Positions 54,106 through 63,415 are shown, counted from the stretch's first letter. The stretch is DNA of 64,000 bases from Prevotella sp. BV3P1 (GCF_000479005.1 NZ_AWXC01000028.1:40190-104189), one strand, 5' to 3'. Numbers and translations are program-made. Notes: a model not told the origin generated them from the letters alone.

Positions 54106-54113
54106 CAAAAGTA
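54106..54113 (-). promoter_or_regulatory. Surface-glycan cassette promoter, -7 element TACTTTTG
   Basis: The plus strand reads CAAAAGTA, which is TACTTTTG on the minus strand. The start would lie near 54099, about 12 bases before the flippase ATG, so the leader is very short. Confidence 0.55.
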
Positions 54114-54308
54114 CTTGTTTTTAGGCAGAAGTACAAGTTTTTTTCTTTTATAAGGTCTTGTCGTCACACTTCTTTCATTTGTTTTGAACAGGTTGTTTAG
54201 TTGTAAGAATATGATTTATGTTGCAACGGAGTTTCACGGAATTTCACTGCATATCCGTGTCATTCCGTGTCATTCCGATGCAATGAAAAAATCGTCTTAA
54301 AAAAACCG

Positions 54309-54615
54309 AAATATATTGACAATCGCTCTCTAAATACGAGCATATTTGTAACGAGATGGATACTTGCTCGCAAATACGCGAAAAATGGGAATGGTTGATA
54401 ATCAGCGTGTTATAAAAATAGGGACGTCATTTAGTCGAAAAAACAATGCGAAATGGCCGCAAAAACCATGATTTTGCGTAGGAAAAACAAAGGGTTAGGC
54501 ATGTTATTGCATTGATATTGGCCAGTTAACTCAATGGGTTAACCAATCAAAGTCATGCTTATAGCCCAATTAAGGCTACGGAACATCCAAAATATCCCCT
54601 ATATTTTTTCTATTT
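54309..54615 (-). repeat. Dispersed intergenic element, copy D (upstream of the glycan cassette)
   Basis: On the minus strand, box AAATAGAAAAAATAT (54615-54601) is followed by a CATG word at about +45 and further CATG/GCAT words. The core starts at 54353 with CGTTACAAATATGCTCGTAT and ends with TGTCAATATATTT at 54309. The gap from box to core is 247 bases, about 30 shorter than in copies A-C. The arm GCGTATTTG precedes the core and pairs with its CAAATATGC, one wobble. It points to the flippase promoter, 195 bases away. Confidence 0.6.
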
Positions 54616-54874
54616 GTGAGGTTCCAGAAGTGTTAAAATTAGGGAAGAAAAACGAACAAAAAAGGAATTTGATTTATATGACAAAAAATCTTTTTCATTC
54701 TTTATGTTTCTTATTGAAAGTTGTTTTTCTTCATAAAACCTACGAAGTTTCCGTCTAAGTATTCCAGACGAAACATGTAGTTACCTTATCGTTCAGAAGT
54801 AAATGTAATCTGGTTGATAAACTCTGTGAACACACAAGCTGAAAGAACTGAGAATAAGTGTTGATGAATAAAAA

Positions 54875-54913
54875 GGGGTAGGACAACGGAATTACTTCCT
54901 GTTATCCTACCCC
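54875..54913 (-). terminator. Terminator of the second susCD operon
   Basis: GGGGTAGGA (54875-54883) pairs with TCCTACCCC (54905-54913), extended by an inner GGAA/TTCC. On the minus strand TTTTTATT follows. It lies about 50 bases below the susD stop. Confidence 0.85.
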
Positions 54914-54960
54914 CGTTTGTCAAATAATGAGGATATGTCTACAGTATGTTAATTGCAGGT

Positions 54961-56757
54961 TTAGTACCAACCTGGATTTTGTTTCAGATTGGCGTTCATT
55001 TCAAGTTCCTTTTGAGGAATAGGCCATAAGATGGAATAATCGCCTTGGAAAGTGTTTGTGTAACGCTTTGTACCCCATATCTCGGTCATACCATTGCCCT
55101 TGTTGAACTTTTTGTCCTTCCAAATACCCCAACGGAGCTCGTGCCAGAACATGCGATTTTCGCCTGCAAGTTCCCATCCGTACTCATCTTGTATGCGTGT
55201 GCGCAGATTGTCAGTACCTGTTACGGATGTAGGTTTGCCTGCAGTCATGGTGAGCGGAGCCACTCCAGCTCGATTGCGTACTTGGTTCAGTACATTCACG
55301 GCCTCATCGGTCTTTCCTTGCTCGTTGAGAGCTTCGGCAAGTCCAAGCAATGCCTCAGCATAGCGGAATACTGGGATGTCAATAGGTGAACGCCCTTGGT
55401 CCTTGAGGCTTGCACCTACCCACACGAACTTACGCCATAGGTAGTAGAAGCGGTCGTTGGTATCGGTGCGAAGGTCGTAGGGCTCAGCACCATCTGAACC
55501 TCGATATGGCCAGCGCAGGGTGTATTTGATGTCCTGACCGGTACATCCTCCTATATAGTGAGAGTAAGGCAGAATGAAGTTTTGTGCCATACGTGGGTCA
55601 CGGTCGTTATAAACTTTCGCCAACCGTTCCTCGTTACCATCAGGCAGATATTTGCTCATGTCGATGCCATCAGCTTCATATTTCTTCTGGAAAGCCTTGA
55701 TTTCTTCATCGGTCAAGCCGTTGCGCAGGTAAAATACCACGCGTGCTCCCGGCTTCATTTTCGTGTATCCCGGAAGAATATCGTCAATGTTAAACTTACT
55801 TCCGTCAGCCTTTTGGTAGGAGTCTACAAAGTAGGGGTTTGGAATGTAGTTGTTCCATGAGTATCCCTTAGAGTTACGATTACCGTAAGTCCAGCTGAAG
55901 AAGTTGCCACAGCTTTCGTCTTCGGTGTATTGGTATTGTAAGATGTACTCGTCGTTTTTCTCGTTTTCAACCGTGAACATCGGTCCATAGCTGTTGAAAA
56001 GCTTATAGCCTATGCTTCCAAGCTTTTTGAAGTCGGCTTCAGCTTTTGCCCATTCTTTCTGCCAGAGATATACCTGTCCTCGTAAGAAATAGGCAGCTCC
56101 CTTGGTCATGCGTCCCCAGTTGGCATCATTTGTCGCGTTCTTGTCTGGGAGACTTGGGTTGTTGATGGCATTGGTGCAGTCGTCAATTATCTGTTTCCAA
56201 ACTTCATCAGCCGTTGAACGTGCTTTGGTGCAGTTGGTGTTGTCATAAACATGTTCATAGATGGGTACGCCACGATAGAGTACGTTCAGACGGTAATAGT
56301 GCCATCCGCGTGCGATGAGCGCTTCACCCTTGGCTTTCTCTTTTTCCTGATCCGTCATATCGGGAACCTGGTCTATATGGTCAATGACATCGTTGCAGCG
56401 GTAGATGGTTTCATACATCTTCCTCCACATGTCCGCATAGATGCCGCTTGATGCTGTAGAAGATCCCATGAGCAACGGAGCATTACCGTTTACCCAGTTC
56501 ATGTCCTCGTCTTCTATTTCAGTAAAAGCATCTGTCATGTTGCATGTGAGCCATGGGTTGTCACGGTACTCGTAAGTCATGTGTTCATAGATGCCGTTGA
56601 CTACACGTTCTGCAAGATTTTTGGAAGTCCAAATTACAGATGAAGCAACCTGGTCGGTAGGTGTGGTGTCGAGGAAATCTTGGCTACAGCTAGCAAGAAT
56701 CAGTCCACTAGCTATAAAAGCCATTCTGGACCATTTGTTGAATATGTTATTGTTCAT
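54961..56757 (-). CDS. SusD/RagB-family surface lipoprotein
   Basis: 598 residues with a lipoprotein signal (LASC, Cys about residue 24), then QDFLDTTPTDQVASSVIW, a typical SusD start. TPR-like helices follow (KAKGEALIARGWHYYRLNVLY; GAAYFLRGQVYLWQKEWAKAEADF), and the C-terminal half carries RYAEALLGLAEALNEQGKTDEA and ELAGENRMFWHELRWG. It is the substrate-binding lid for the SusC protein encoded 23 bases upstream. No glycoside hydrolase, sulfatase or polysaccharide lyase gene accompanies this pair, so its substrate is open. Confidence 0.95.
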   Translation of the reverse strand: MNNNIFNKWSRMAFIASGLILASCSQDFLDTTPTDQVASSVIWTSKNLAERVVNGIYEHMTYEYRDNPWLTCNMTDAFTEIEDEDMNWVNGNAPLLMGSSTASSGIYADMWRKMYETIYRCNDVIDHIDQVPDMTDQEKEKAKGEALIARGWHYYRLNVLYRGVPIYEHVYDNTNCTKARSTADEVWKQIIDDCTNAINNPSLPDKNATNDANWGRMTKGAAYFLRGQVYLWQKEWAKAEADFKKLGSIGYKLFNSYGPMFTVENEKNDEYILQYQYTEDESCGNFFSWTYGNRNSKGYSWNNYIPNPYFVDSYQKADGSKFNIDDILPGYTKMKPGARVVFYLRNGLTDEEIKAFQKKYEADGIDMSKYLPDGNEERLAKVYNDRDPRMAQNFILPYSHYIGGCTGQDIKYTLRWPYRGSDGAEPYDLRTDTNDRFYYLWRKFVWVGASLKDQGRSPIDIPVFRYAEALLGLAEALNEQGKTDEAVNVLNQVRNRAGVAPLTMTAGKPTSVTGTDNLRTRIQDEYGWELAGENRMFWHELRWGIWKDKKFNKGNGMTEIWGTKRYTNTFQGDYSILWPIPQKELEMNANLKQNPGWY

Positions 56758-56780
56758 AAAATTTCTCCTTGTTTTGATGA

Positions 56781-59700
56781 TTAAAAGCTTACGTTAATAC
56801 CAAATGCGAACTGTCTCATGGTTGCATATCCAGCACCTGCACGCATCTCAGGATCCATTCCCTTGAATGGGGTGATGGTGAAGAGGTTTTCGCCAGATAG
56901 GTATAGGCGTACATTTTGAGCGTAGAACTTATTGGTGATTGACTTCGGGATGGTGTAACCGAATGTCAAGTTGCGGAGTTTGATAAACTTACAGTCGTAT
57001 AGGTAGAGATTGCTAGGCAAGTTGTCACTCTGGCTTGGGTTCTGAAGCGTCAGACGTGGGGTAGCGGAAGTAAGGTTGGTATTGGCCGCATTCGGATTTT
57101 CTGGATCGTAGAAATAGTGGTTATAGGCTTGTTCCTTAGGCAACTGTAGGCCATAAACGGCGCAACTTGAATTTTGTCCTATCTCACGCCAGTAAGTTTT
57201 GAAACCTGTAGCACCTGCCCAATTCATAGACAAGTCGAATCCCTTCCATTGGACAGAGGCCTGCAGACCGAAGTTGACTTTCGGATCGTAAGATACCCCA
57301 TAGAAGTCTCTGTCGTTGGAGTCACCATACACGCCATCATCGTTGTTATCTGCGAAGATGTAGTCGCCGTACCAGATGCCGTTCTTTGCAATATTTCTAT
57401 TAGGCAGGAAAGTATATCCCGCATCTACCATCGCACGCAGCCATTTCATATCCTGTTCTGTACGTATCATTCCGTCTTTTGGTCCGCCGTCTTTATTGAC
57501 GGAGCCATCTGAATTGAAATAAGAGCCGTTTCCAGAATAAGTATGATACATGTAGAACTCACCAATCTGGTGTCCCTCTACGATGCGGTTATCACCACCA
57601 GTTGAAACTTCACCGAGGTTGCTTTTATACACCTTTTTGCCTGTTTCATCGGTTATCCAACCACGCTCAAGAGCTCCTTTGTATTTAGTTACGCGGTTGC
57701 GGTTGAAGGTTACGTTACCTGATATGCTGTAGGATACTTCACCAATGTGGTCACGCCAACCCAGTGTAACTTCAAGTCCTCGGTTGCTTACCTCGGCAAG
57801 GTTCTCATAAGGTGATTCTTTGTCCCCTAATGTAAGATAGATGTCAGGCCGGAAGAGAATGCCCGAAGTTAGCTTGTCGTAGTAGTCAATCGTACCCGTC
57901 AGTCGGTTGTTGAGTGTAGAGAAATCAAGTCCGATGTTGAAAGTAGACGTTTTTTCCCATGTGATGTTGTTGTTAGGCAGAGTGCCCATGTAGAGAGCTC
58001 CGACCTTTGTCCCGTTCATGATGGTGTAGCGTTGTGAGTAATTGGTAGTATATGCGTAGTCGCCAACAGAGTTGTTTCCCAACTGTCCCCACGAGGCTCT
58101 AAGCTTCAAGTTCTGGAATGAGCCAAGGATTGAATTCTTTGCGAATGCTTCCTCTGAGATGCGCCATCCAGCAGATACTGATGGGAAGAATCCCCATCGA
58201 TTGCCTGCTGCAAATTTGGATGAGCCATCATAGCGGAAGTTGGCTTCAAAAAGATATCTTGAGTCGTATGCGTAATTTACTCGGCCGAACCAAGAGCGGA
58301 AGCGATTTTGCGTGTCGGCGCCGTAGATATAACCCATTGTGGTAACCGTGCTGAGGTCGGTAATCTTTGCATCAATGATACCTTGTTTACGTACATCAGA
58401 GTTGCTTGCGTAATACTTGCCTTCCTCAAAACCAACGAGTGCCGATACATCATGCTTTTCGTCAAAAGTCTTTCCCCATGCCAAGGTATTGGTCCATTTC
58501 CAATTATAGTACTGGTTGTTATAGATATATACATTCATGGAGTTGAGCGGACCGGCAAAGTTGACATACTTTCCGCGGCTGAAGCTGTAAGCATCATGCC
58601 CAATGCTACTATATTTGTGGCGTGTTTGGTAGTAGTCATAACCGAACAGTGTTTTGAGAGTAAAGTTTTTGAGAAACTTTACCTGAGCGTGTGTCGTTGC
58701 ATAGAAATGGTTGAACTTGTAGTAGGAATCGCCCTGTCCATTCAGGTTGAGTAATGGATTGCCTGCTGCCGTATCTTCTTCTGGTGCTTCTACGCCACCG
58801 TATTTGCCATCGTAATAAGGATACATGCCTGGAACAGCTTTAAGGAATGACCATTTGGTGAGGTTGTTGACATCGTTGCGGTCTTGGTCGGTATGGTTAC
58901 CCCATGCATGAGCTCCTATTTGCAGCCAATCTGTCACGTCGCTTTTGAGGTTAAGGTTAAGGAAGTATTTCTTGACACCAGAGTTTACGATGATACCTGG
59001 GTTGTCAAGATAAGTCATAGAGATGTTGTAATTGGAGCGTTTTTCGCTGCCGAGAATCGATACAGAATGCTCTTGCATGAGTTTCGTCTGGTAAATCTCG
59101 TCCATCCAGTCCGTGTTAGGATAAGCAACATAGTTAGGATATCCTGTTTCTGCCACTCCATTTGGATTTTTCTCTGCTTCGCGCCATTTCTGGATTGTTG
59201 TTTCAGAATAGATAGCGTTGTTGTTTGTGTTTGCAGCGGCCTCATTGATAAATTCCATGTAGTCAGCATAATTGCTCACGAATCGTACCAAACGAGACGG
59301 TGTATTAAATGAAAATTTGCCAGAGTAGTTCACTTGTGTCTTACCTCCTTCACCAGACTTTGTAGTGACGAGAATGACACCGTTGGCACCGCGGTTACCA
59401 TAGATGGCACAACTTGCAGCATCTTTCAGCACGGAGATGGTCGCAATGTCGTTGGGGTTTACATCGGAAAGGTTTTGTTCCATACCATCGACTAACACAA
59501 GCGGTGATGTGTTGTTGAGAGTTCCATTGCCACGAATCTGGATGCCAAAACCTTCTGAGTTAGGACGACCCGACGACTGAATAACCTGCAAACCTGCAGA
59601 CATACCAGCCAATGCTCCTGTAGCTGTTGTCACAGGACGCGAATGTTCTTTAGTAAAATCAACGGAAGCTACCGCACCTGTTAGGTTTACCTTTTTCTGT

Positions 59701-60101
59701 GTTCCGTATCCTACTACTACAACCTCTTCCAGTTCTTTATTTGAAGCCTTGAGGACAATGTTCATGTTGGGCTGCGGAGTAACCACCTGTTTTTGGAATC
59801 CCACATAAGATATTTCAAGGCTTTTGCCTGTTGAACGTAATGTGAAGTTGCCATCGACATCGGTTACTGTTCCGTTGCCGGTTCCTTGTTCCTTCACGCT
59901 GACTCCAATAAGAGGTTCGCCACTATCGTCAACGATATGCCCCTTTACCACTTTGTTGTTTTGCTGCAGAACGGCAGTCTGTACCTTGTTTGCGTTTATT
60001 TCGGGATTTGGATTTGCAAAAGTGGGAATCACACAGAAGGCCATCACGCACATTAGTTCTGCAATTTTTCTTAAATTAGGTTTTTCTGAAAAGTTTTTCA
60101 T
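56781..60101 (-). CDS. SusC/RagA-family TonB-linked outer membrane protein
   Basis: 1106 residues, complete. A signal peptide (AFCVIPTFANP) is followed by a carboxypeptidase-regulatory-like domain (VKGHIVDDSGEPLIGVSVKE, near residue 54), the TonB box/plug region (ELEEVVVVGYGTQKKVNLTG; near residue 130), the plug (ASCAIYGNRGANGVILVTTKSG, near 230) and a long beta-barrel ending FAFGINVSF. It imports a substrate bound by the neighbouring SusD with energy from TonB. A promoter with a 205-base leader (60316-60323) precedes it, and a TPR/HTH regulator gene lies upstream on the same strand. Confidence 0.96.
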   Translation of the reverse strand: MKNFSEKPNLRKIAELMCVMAFCVIPTFANPNPEINANKVQTAVLQQNNKVVKGHIVDDSGEPLIGVSVKEQGTGNGTVTDVDGNFTLRSTGKSLEISYVGFQKQVVTPQPNMNIVLKASNKELEEVVVVGYGTQKKVNLTGAVASVDFTKEHSRPVTTATGALAGMSAGLQVIQSSGRPNSEGFGIQIRGNGTLNNTSPLVLVDGMEQNLSDVNPNDIATISVLKDAASCAIYGNRGANGVILVTTKSGEGGKTQVNYSGKFSFNTPSRLVRFVSNYADYMEFINEAAANTNNNAIYSETTIQKWREAEKNPNGVAETGYPNYVAYPNTDWMDEIYQTKLMQEHSVSILGSEKRSNYNISMTYLDNPGIIVNSGVKKYFLNLNLKSDVTDWLQIGAHAWGNHTDQDRNDVNNLTKWSFLKAVPGMYPYYDGKYGGVEAPEEDTAAGNPLLNLNGQGDSYYKFNHFYATTHAQVKFLKNFTLKTLFGYDYYQTRHKYSSIGHDAYSFSRGKYVNFAGPLNSMNVYIYNNQYYNWKWTNTLAWGKTFDEKHDVSALVGFEEGKYYASNSDVRKQGIIDAKITDLSTVTTMGYIYGADTQNRFRSWFGRVNYAYDSRYLFEANFRYDGSSKFAAGNRWGFFPSVSAGWRISEEAFAKNSILGSFQNLKLRASWGQLGNNSVGDYAYTTNYSQRYTIMNGTKVGALYMGTLPNNNITWEKTSTFNIGLDFSTLNNRLTGTIDYYDKLTSGILFRPDIYLTLGDKESPYENLAEVSNRGLEVTLGWRDHIGEVSYSISGNVTFNRNRVTKYKGALERGWITDETGKKVYKSNLGEVSTGGDNRIVEGHQIGEFYMYHTYSGNGSYFNSDGSVNKDGGPKDGMIRTEQDMKWLRAMVDAGYTFLPNRNIAKNGIWYGDYIFADNNDDGVYGDSNDRDFYGVSYDPKVNFGLQASVQWKGFDLSMNWAGATGFKTYWREIGQNSSCAVYGLQLPKEQAYNHYFYDPENPNAANTNLTSATPRLTLQNPSQSDNLPSNLYLYDCKFIKLRNLTFGYTIPKSITNKFYAQNVRLYLSGENLFTITPFKGMDPEMRAGAGYATMRQFAFGINVSF

Positions 60102-60659
60102 ACTTTAAAAGTTAAGTGAGATAATCGTGTTTTATCTGCAAAGTTCTTCTCTCAGGTTAAGGTAAGAAGAGAAAAGCCGTTTGTTAGGCCTTTTCAATCA
60201 AAGGATTTTCATGTCTTTCTGTTCATAGCGTAAAATTAATAGAATGTAACTGATTGTTTTGTTATGCCCATGTTGTACAAAATATGTACTGATTCATGGA
60301 CTATCGTGTCGACCACAAAGGTATAACAAATCATAAATTATAGTAGTAAAAGTTGTTGTTGTTTAACTCTAATTATGTAAATGTTTGTAAATGTTAACGT
60401 TTTAAAAGATAGCTAATATCCTTGCTGAAAATGCTTGAATACCAGTAAATCAATAAAGTTAACACTAAGAATTAAAGCATGGAGAGGTGTTATTAATTGC
60501 AAATAGCTATAGGTGTAGGTAGAATAATTATAGTGTTTATTTGGACTTTGTCAAAACGTTATTTTGAAAAGTTGTTGCGAATGTAATTAAGCGAAGGATT
60601 AACTATCACAGATGGATTAGGAATGCTACTCACCAATTTACAGTATGGAGGTGAGTGGG
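60102..60659. other. 560-base region upstream of the second susC
   Basis: No gene is seen. It is A/T-rich and carries the susC -7 element (60316-60323) and a long susC leader. It does not contain the dispersed element. Confidence 0.5.
60316..60323 (-). promoter_or_regulatory. susC promoter, -7 element TACCTTTG, with a long leader
   Basis: The plus strand reads CAAAGGTA, which is TACCTTTG on the minus strand. The start would be near 60309, giving a leader of about 208 bases. Long susC leaders are known sites for post-transcriptional control in Bacteroides. Confidence 0.55.
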
Positions 60660-62084
60660 CTACTGGTGTCTTTTATTTTTTTTTCGCAGCCGGCTTTTGG
60701 TAGACCTTACGGCTTGTTCTGAGCAGCAGAATGCCTTTGCTTTCTCGCTGTCGGCCATGCCATTGCGTTCCATGATGCAGAAAAATGTTTCTTTGGGTGT
60801 CAGTGCCAGTGACTGGTTGTTGAGCAGTTCAGCCAGTTCGGCATCGATATTGGACATGATGCTGGCCACGGCAACCTGCTCTTTCTTACCAAACTGGCTG
60901 ATGTTACCATTATGTAGGATGGCATCAAGCACGTCGATGCCCAGCTTGATCTGTGCCACCGACTCATAATTGCGGTCTTCCTGCATGGCTGGGGGTAGCT
61001 TGCGTTTCAGTTGCTCCAACTCTTTTAGCCGGCTGTCCATCGCCTGTTTCATCTCTTCTATCGTGAGGTTTTTGGCCGAAAGCCGTGTGTGCAGTTCGTC
61101 CTTGATGTCGGCTATTTGCTCTTGGAATCGTTTGTATAGCAGGTGATTGCGTCGGTAGTACCAGTAGGAGAGGGCAAACAGTAGCAGCATGAGGGCGATG
61201 ATGACGACTGAGTAGCGGTATCGTTGGCGGGCACGGTCTAATTGTAGCACGGCGTTGTCGTAATCGTTTTGCACCTTGATGATGTCAGTGTGCGTCTTCT
61301 CCGAGTAAAGCGAGTCGTCGAGTGCTTTGAGGCGCAGCATTGATTCGTATGCCTTGCGGTAGTCGCCGTGTGTCTCGTGCAAGTGCGTTTCGGCGAGCAG
61401 TCGGTTGTACGCCATGGTAGAGTTGTTTCTTTTCGACATCATCGACATGACGAGCCTTACCTTCTCAGGCTGGTTTTGTCGAGTGTAGATTTGGCTGAGT
61501 AGCGTGAGTGCGTTGCCAAGGGCCGACGAGTCTTGTGCCAGCATGAACGCTTGGTAGGCGTGATGCTCGGCTGATGCAAGCGAATCGCGCAGCAGATCGT
61601 AATGAGCCAGGTGCTTTTGGATGACCGACTGCTGCCCTCTGCCAACCTTGTGGTAATACAGCATGGCTGTTTTGGTGGCGTTGCGGGCGCTGTCGGGCAG
61701 CTCCATATTGAAAAATGTATTGGCCTTGTTCACCAGAACGTCGACGATGTGTTCGGGCTTTCCATACGTCATGGCATATTTTAGGGCGCGGTTCTGGTAT
61801 TGCAGGGCCAGTTCGTTGGCACCGCTGTTCTCATTGATCCACCCAATATATTGGTAGATATGGAAGATGGTTTTGGCACTGTCGAGCGCAGGAATCAGTC
61901 GCTCGGCTTGCTTCAGTTGCACCATGGCAGCCTTTAAGTTGTGTTGGTCGATATACTGCAGGGCGCTGTCAATGTAGGTGCGGGCTTGCTGCTCGGGTGC
62001 GGGAAGGGCGCTTTTTTGGCTGCTCGGGTTGCATGCGCCGAGTAGAAGTGTGGCAGAAAGCAGCATCACGAATATCTTTTGCAT
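60660..62084 (-). CDS. Membrane-spanning TPR regulator with C-terminal helix-turn-helix
   Basis: 474 residues from ATG 62084. The N-terminus is a lipoprotein-like signal (ATLLLGAC, Cys about residue 18). Residues about 35-310 contain TPR repeats that would lie outside the inner membrane, a membrane segment (YSVVIIALMLLLFALSYWYY) follows near 320, then a coiled coil (ELHTRLSAKNLTIEEMKQAM). The C-terminus has a LuxR-like helix-turn-helix (LTPKETFFCIMERNGMADSE, then SEQAVRSTKSRLRKK). It would carry an outside signal to DNA, probably for the susCD pair downstream. This role is inferred from layout. Confidence 0.8.
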   Translation of the reverse strand: MQKIFVMLLSATLLLGACNPSSQKSALPAPEQQARTYIDSALQYIDQHNLKAAMVQLKQAERLIPALDSAKTIFHIYQYIGWINENSGANELALQYQNRALKYAMTYGKPEHIVDVLVNKANTFFNMELPDSARNATKTAMLYYHKVGRGQQSVIQKHLAHYDLLRDSLASAEHHAYQAFMLAQDSSALGNALTLLSQIYTRQNQPEKVRLVMSMMSKRNNSTMAYNRLLAETHLHETHGDYRKAYESMLRLKALDDSLYSEKTHTDIIKVQNDYDNAVLQLDRARQRYRYSVVIIALMLLLFALSYWYYRRNHLLYKRFQEQIADIKDELHTRLSAKNLTIEEMKQAMDSRLKELEQLKRKLPPAMQEDRNYESVAQIKLGIDVLDAILHNGNISQFGKKEQVAVASIMSNIDAELAELLNNQSLALTPKETFFCIMERNGMADSEKAKAFCCSEQAVRSTKSRLRKKNKRHQ

Positions 62085-62115
62085 ACGGCTGTGTTTTGGT
62101 CTTTTTTGTTCAGGG

Positions 62116-62123
62116 CAAAGATA
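62116..62123 (-). promoter_or_regulatory. Regulator gene promoter, -7 element TATCTTTG
   Basis: The plus strand reads CAAAGATA. The start would be near 62109, about 25 bases before ATG 62084, which supports that start. Confidence 0.55.
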
Positions 62124-62260
62124 TAAAAAACAATTCATATTCGTTCTTTGATGTGTCAAAAGAGATGTTGGCGGTATTTTAAATACCTGACGGTCAGAAG
62201 TTTGTATTTTCTATGTGTGTCAATGACTGTCTGACTATTGACAAGAGCAGTCTGAAGTTG

Positions 62261-62268
62261 TATCTTTG
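62261..62268 (+). promoter_or_regulatory. Promoter of the TonB-C-like pair, -7 element TATCTTTG
   Basis: TATCTTTG matches TAnnTTTG, with TTG (62238-62240) 20 bases upstream at the -33 distance. The start would be near 62274, giving a leader of about 114 bases. Confidence 0.65.
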
Positions 62269-62387
62269 TCTGCGAAAGCTATATGCAAATCTGAAGTACA
62301 GTTCGCACCTGTCTTTGGTTTCCTCGGTCATAGACGGTGCGGATGTACTTTTTGAAAGGATGGAACAATGTTTAAAAAAGATAAGAT

Positions 62388-62843
62388 ATGAAGAAATATG
62401 GTATTTTGTTGGTTATGTTTTGCTTCGTTGTTTTTCAGATGACGTGGTCGCAAAGTCACAAGAAAAGCTTGCCACGACCAGATGGAAACATATGTTGGTC
62501 TGTCATTGACGACATACCTGTTTATCCTGGTGGAACAGTTGCCTTGCGCCAATGGGTGATTGATTCTGTGGCTCCCGGGCTGAACAGTCTTAAAAGCTCG
62601 GCAGAAGGAAAGTTGTTGATCTCGTTTGTCGTTCTGGAAAATGGCGCTTGTGACAGTTTTAAAGTGGTAAAATCGGTGGCTCCCGAGATTGATACCTTAT
62701 TTTTAAACGGACTGAAAAAGAAGCGGAGGTGGACCCATGGTAAGTTCAAAGGCAAGGCTATGCCTGTAAAATTTAACCTTCCTATCACGATTAAGAGGGA
62801 GCGTGAGAATGAAAAAAATACTGTTCCCAAAACTAAAGAATAA
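62388..62843 (+). CDS. Secreted TonB-C-like domain protein, paralogue 1
   Basis: 151 residues with a Sec signal (FQMTWSQ, near residue 20). The mature part resembles a TonB C-terminal domain: IPVYPGGTVALRQWVIDSVAP, EGKLLISFVVLENGACDSFKVV, then KKKRRWTHGKFKGKAMPVKFNLPITI. In ordinary TonB this domain follows a membrane anchor and Pro-rich linker; here it is free and exported. Similar stand-alone domains are common in Bacteroidota with unknown function. The gene starts about 115 bases after its promoter and two bases before paralogue 2. Confidence 0.75.
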   Translation: MKKYGILLVMFCFVVFQMTWSQSHKKSLPRPDGNICWSVIDDIPVYPGGTVALRQWVIDSVAPGLNSLKSSAEGKLLISFVVLENGACDSFKVVKSVAPEIDTLFLNGLKKKRRWTHGKFKGKAMPVKFNLPITIKRERENEKNTVPKTKE

Positions 62844-62845
62844 AT

Positions 62846-63313
62846 ATGATGAAGAGAAGAAGTGTGTTGTTATTTTGGCTCATGATGGCTGTTTGGGCGG
62901 CAATGTCGGCACAGTGTGTGGGCTCATCGAAGTATGTTGAACCGTCGGATAAGATATTTTCCGATCCCGAGGTGATGCCTGTTTATCCTGGAGGGCAAAA
63001 AGCGTTGATGGCATTTGTGAGCGATAGGGTGATTCCTAAGCTGATGAAGGTCGACTCTACGTTAACGGGAACCATGGTGGTGAGTTTTGTTATCGATAAA
63101 AAAGGTCGTTGCAAAGATTTCAAAGTGTATCGTTCGAAAGACCCAAGGTTTGATAAAATCATTATTAGAGAAATGAAACACATGAAGCGTTGGAAACCTT
63201 GCATGCTACTGGGTAGACCAGTCAGTATGCGTTATAACGTGCCAATCAGAATGAAAGTGAAGCAAACATGTAGGGTGAAGCGCATGGAAAACCCTTGTCC
63301 TGCATGTCCGTAA
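62846..63313 (+). CDS. Secreted TonB-C-like domain protein, paralogue 2
   Basis: 155 residues with a Sec signal (AVWAAMSAQ, near residue 22); ATG 62849 is also possible. The domain is the same as in the upstream gene: VMPVYPGGQKALMAFVSDRVI, TGTMVVSFVIDKKGRCKDFKVYR, MKRWKPCMLLGRPVSMRYNVPIRM. The Cys-rich tail (KRMENPCPACP) is absent from paralogue 1. The two genes form a two-gene unit by duplication and are followed 178 bases later by hsp20. Confidence 0.75.
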   Translation: MMKRRSVLLFWLMMAVWAAMSAQCVGSSKYVEPSDKIFSDPEVMPVYPGGQKALMAFVSDRVIPKLMKVDSTLTGTMVVSFVIDKKGRCKDFKVYRSKDPRFDKIIIREMKHMKRWKPCMLLGRPVSMRYNVPIRMKVKQTCRVKRMENPCPACP

Positions 63314-63390
63314 CGCTGATACTGAGTTGGATGAAAAGTCTTAAACAGCTGACATAATGGCTTGGTTTTTGGACTAAACAATGGAATGTA

Positions 63391-63403
63391 TGTCATAATG
63401 ACA
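63391..63403. promoter_or_regulatory. Palindrome TGTCAT-A-ATGACA upstream of hsp20
   Basis: Perfect six-base arms around a single A, 12 bases upstream of the sigma-54-type promoter. A related, non-palindromic word (TGACATAATGG) lies 40 bases further up (63350-63360). The position and form suit an activator-binding site. Confidence 0.45.
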
Positions 63404-63415
63404 CAATTTCTTCGC

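Larger units (their letters stand above)
54114..54960. other. 850-base gap between the flippase and the second susD
   Basis: No gene is seen. It holds dispersed element copy D (54309-54615), a short tandem series (TCCGTGTCAT twice, about 54255-54275), and the susD terminator (54875-54913). The 67-residue frame at 54555 overlaps copy D and looks unlike a gene. Confidence 0.55.

Noticed and set aside
54555..54758. 67-residue frame in the flippase-susD gap
   Set aside because: It overlaps element copy D and lacks a recognisable domain.
62213..62509. 98-residue frame before the first TonB-C-like gene
   Set aside because: It begins upstream of the -7 promoter (62261-62268) and overlaps the real gene in another frame.
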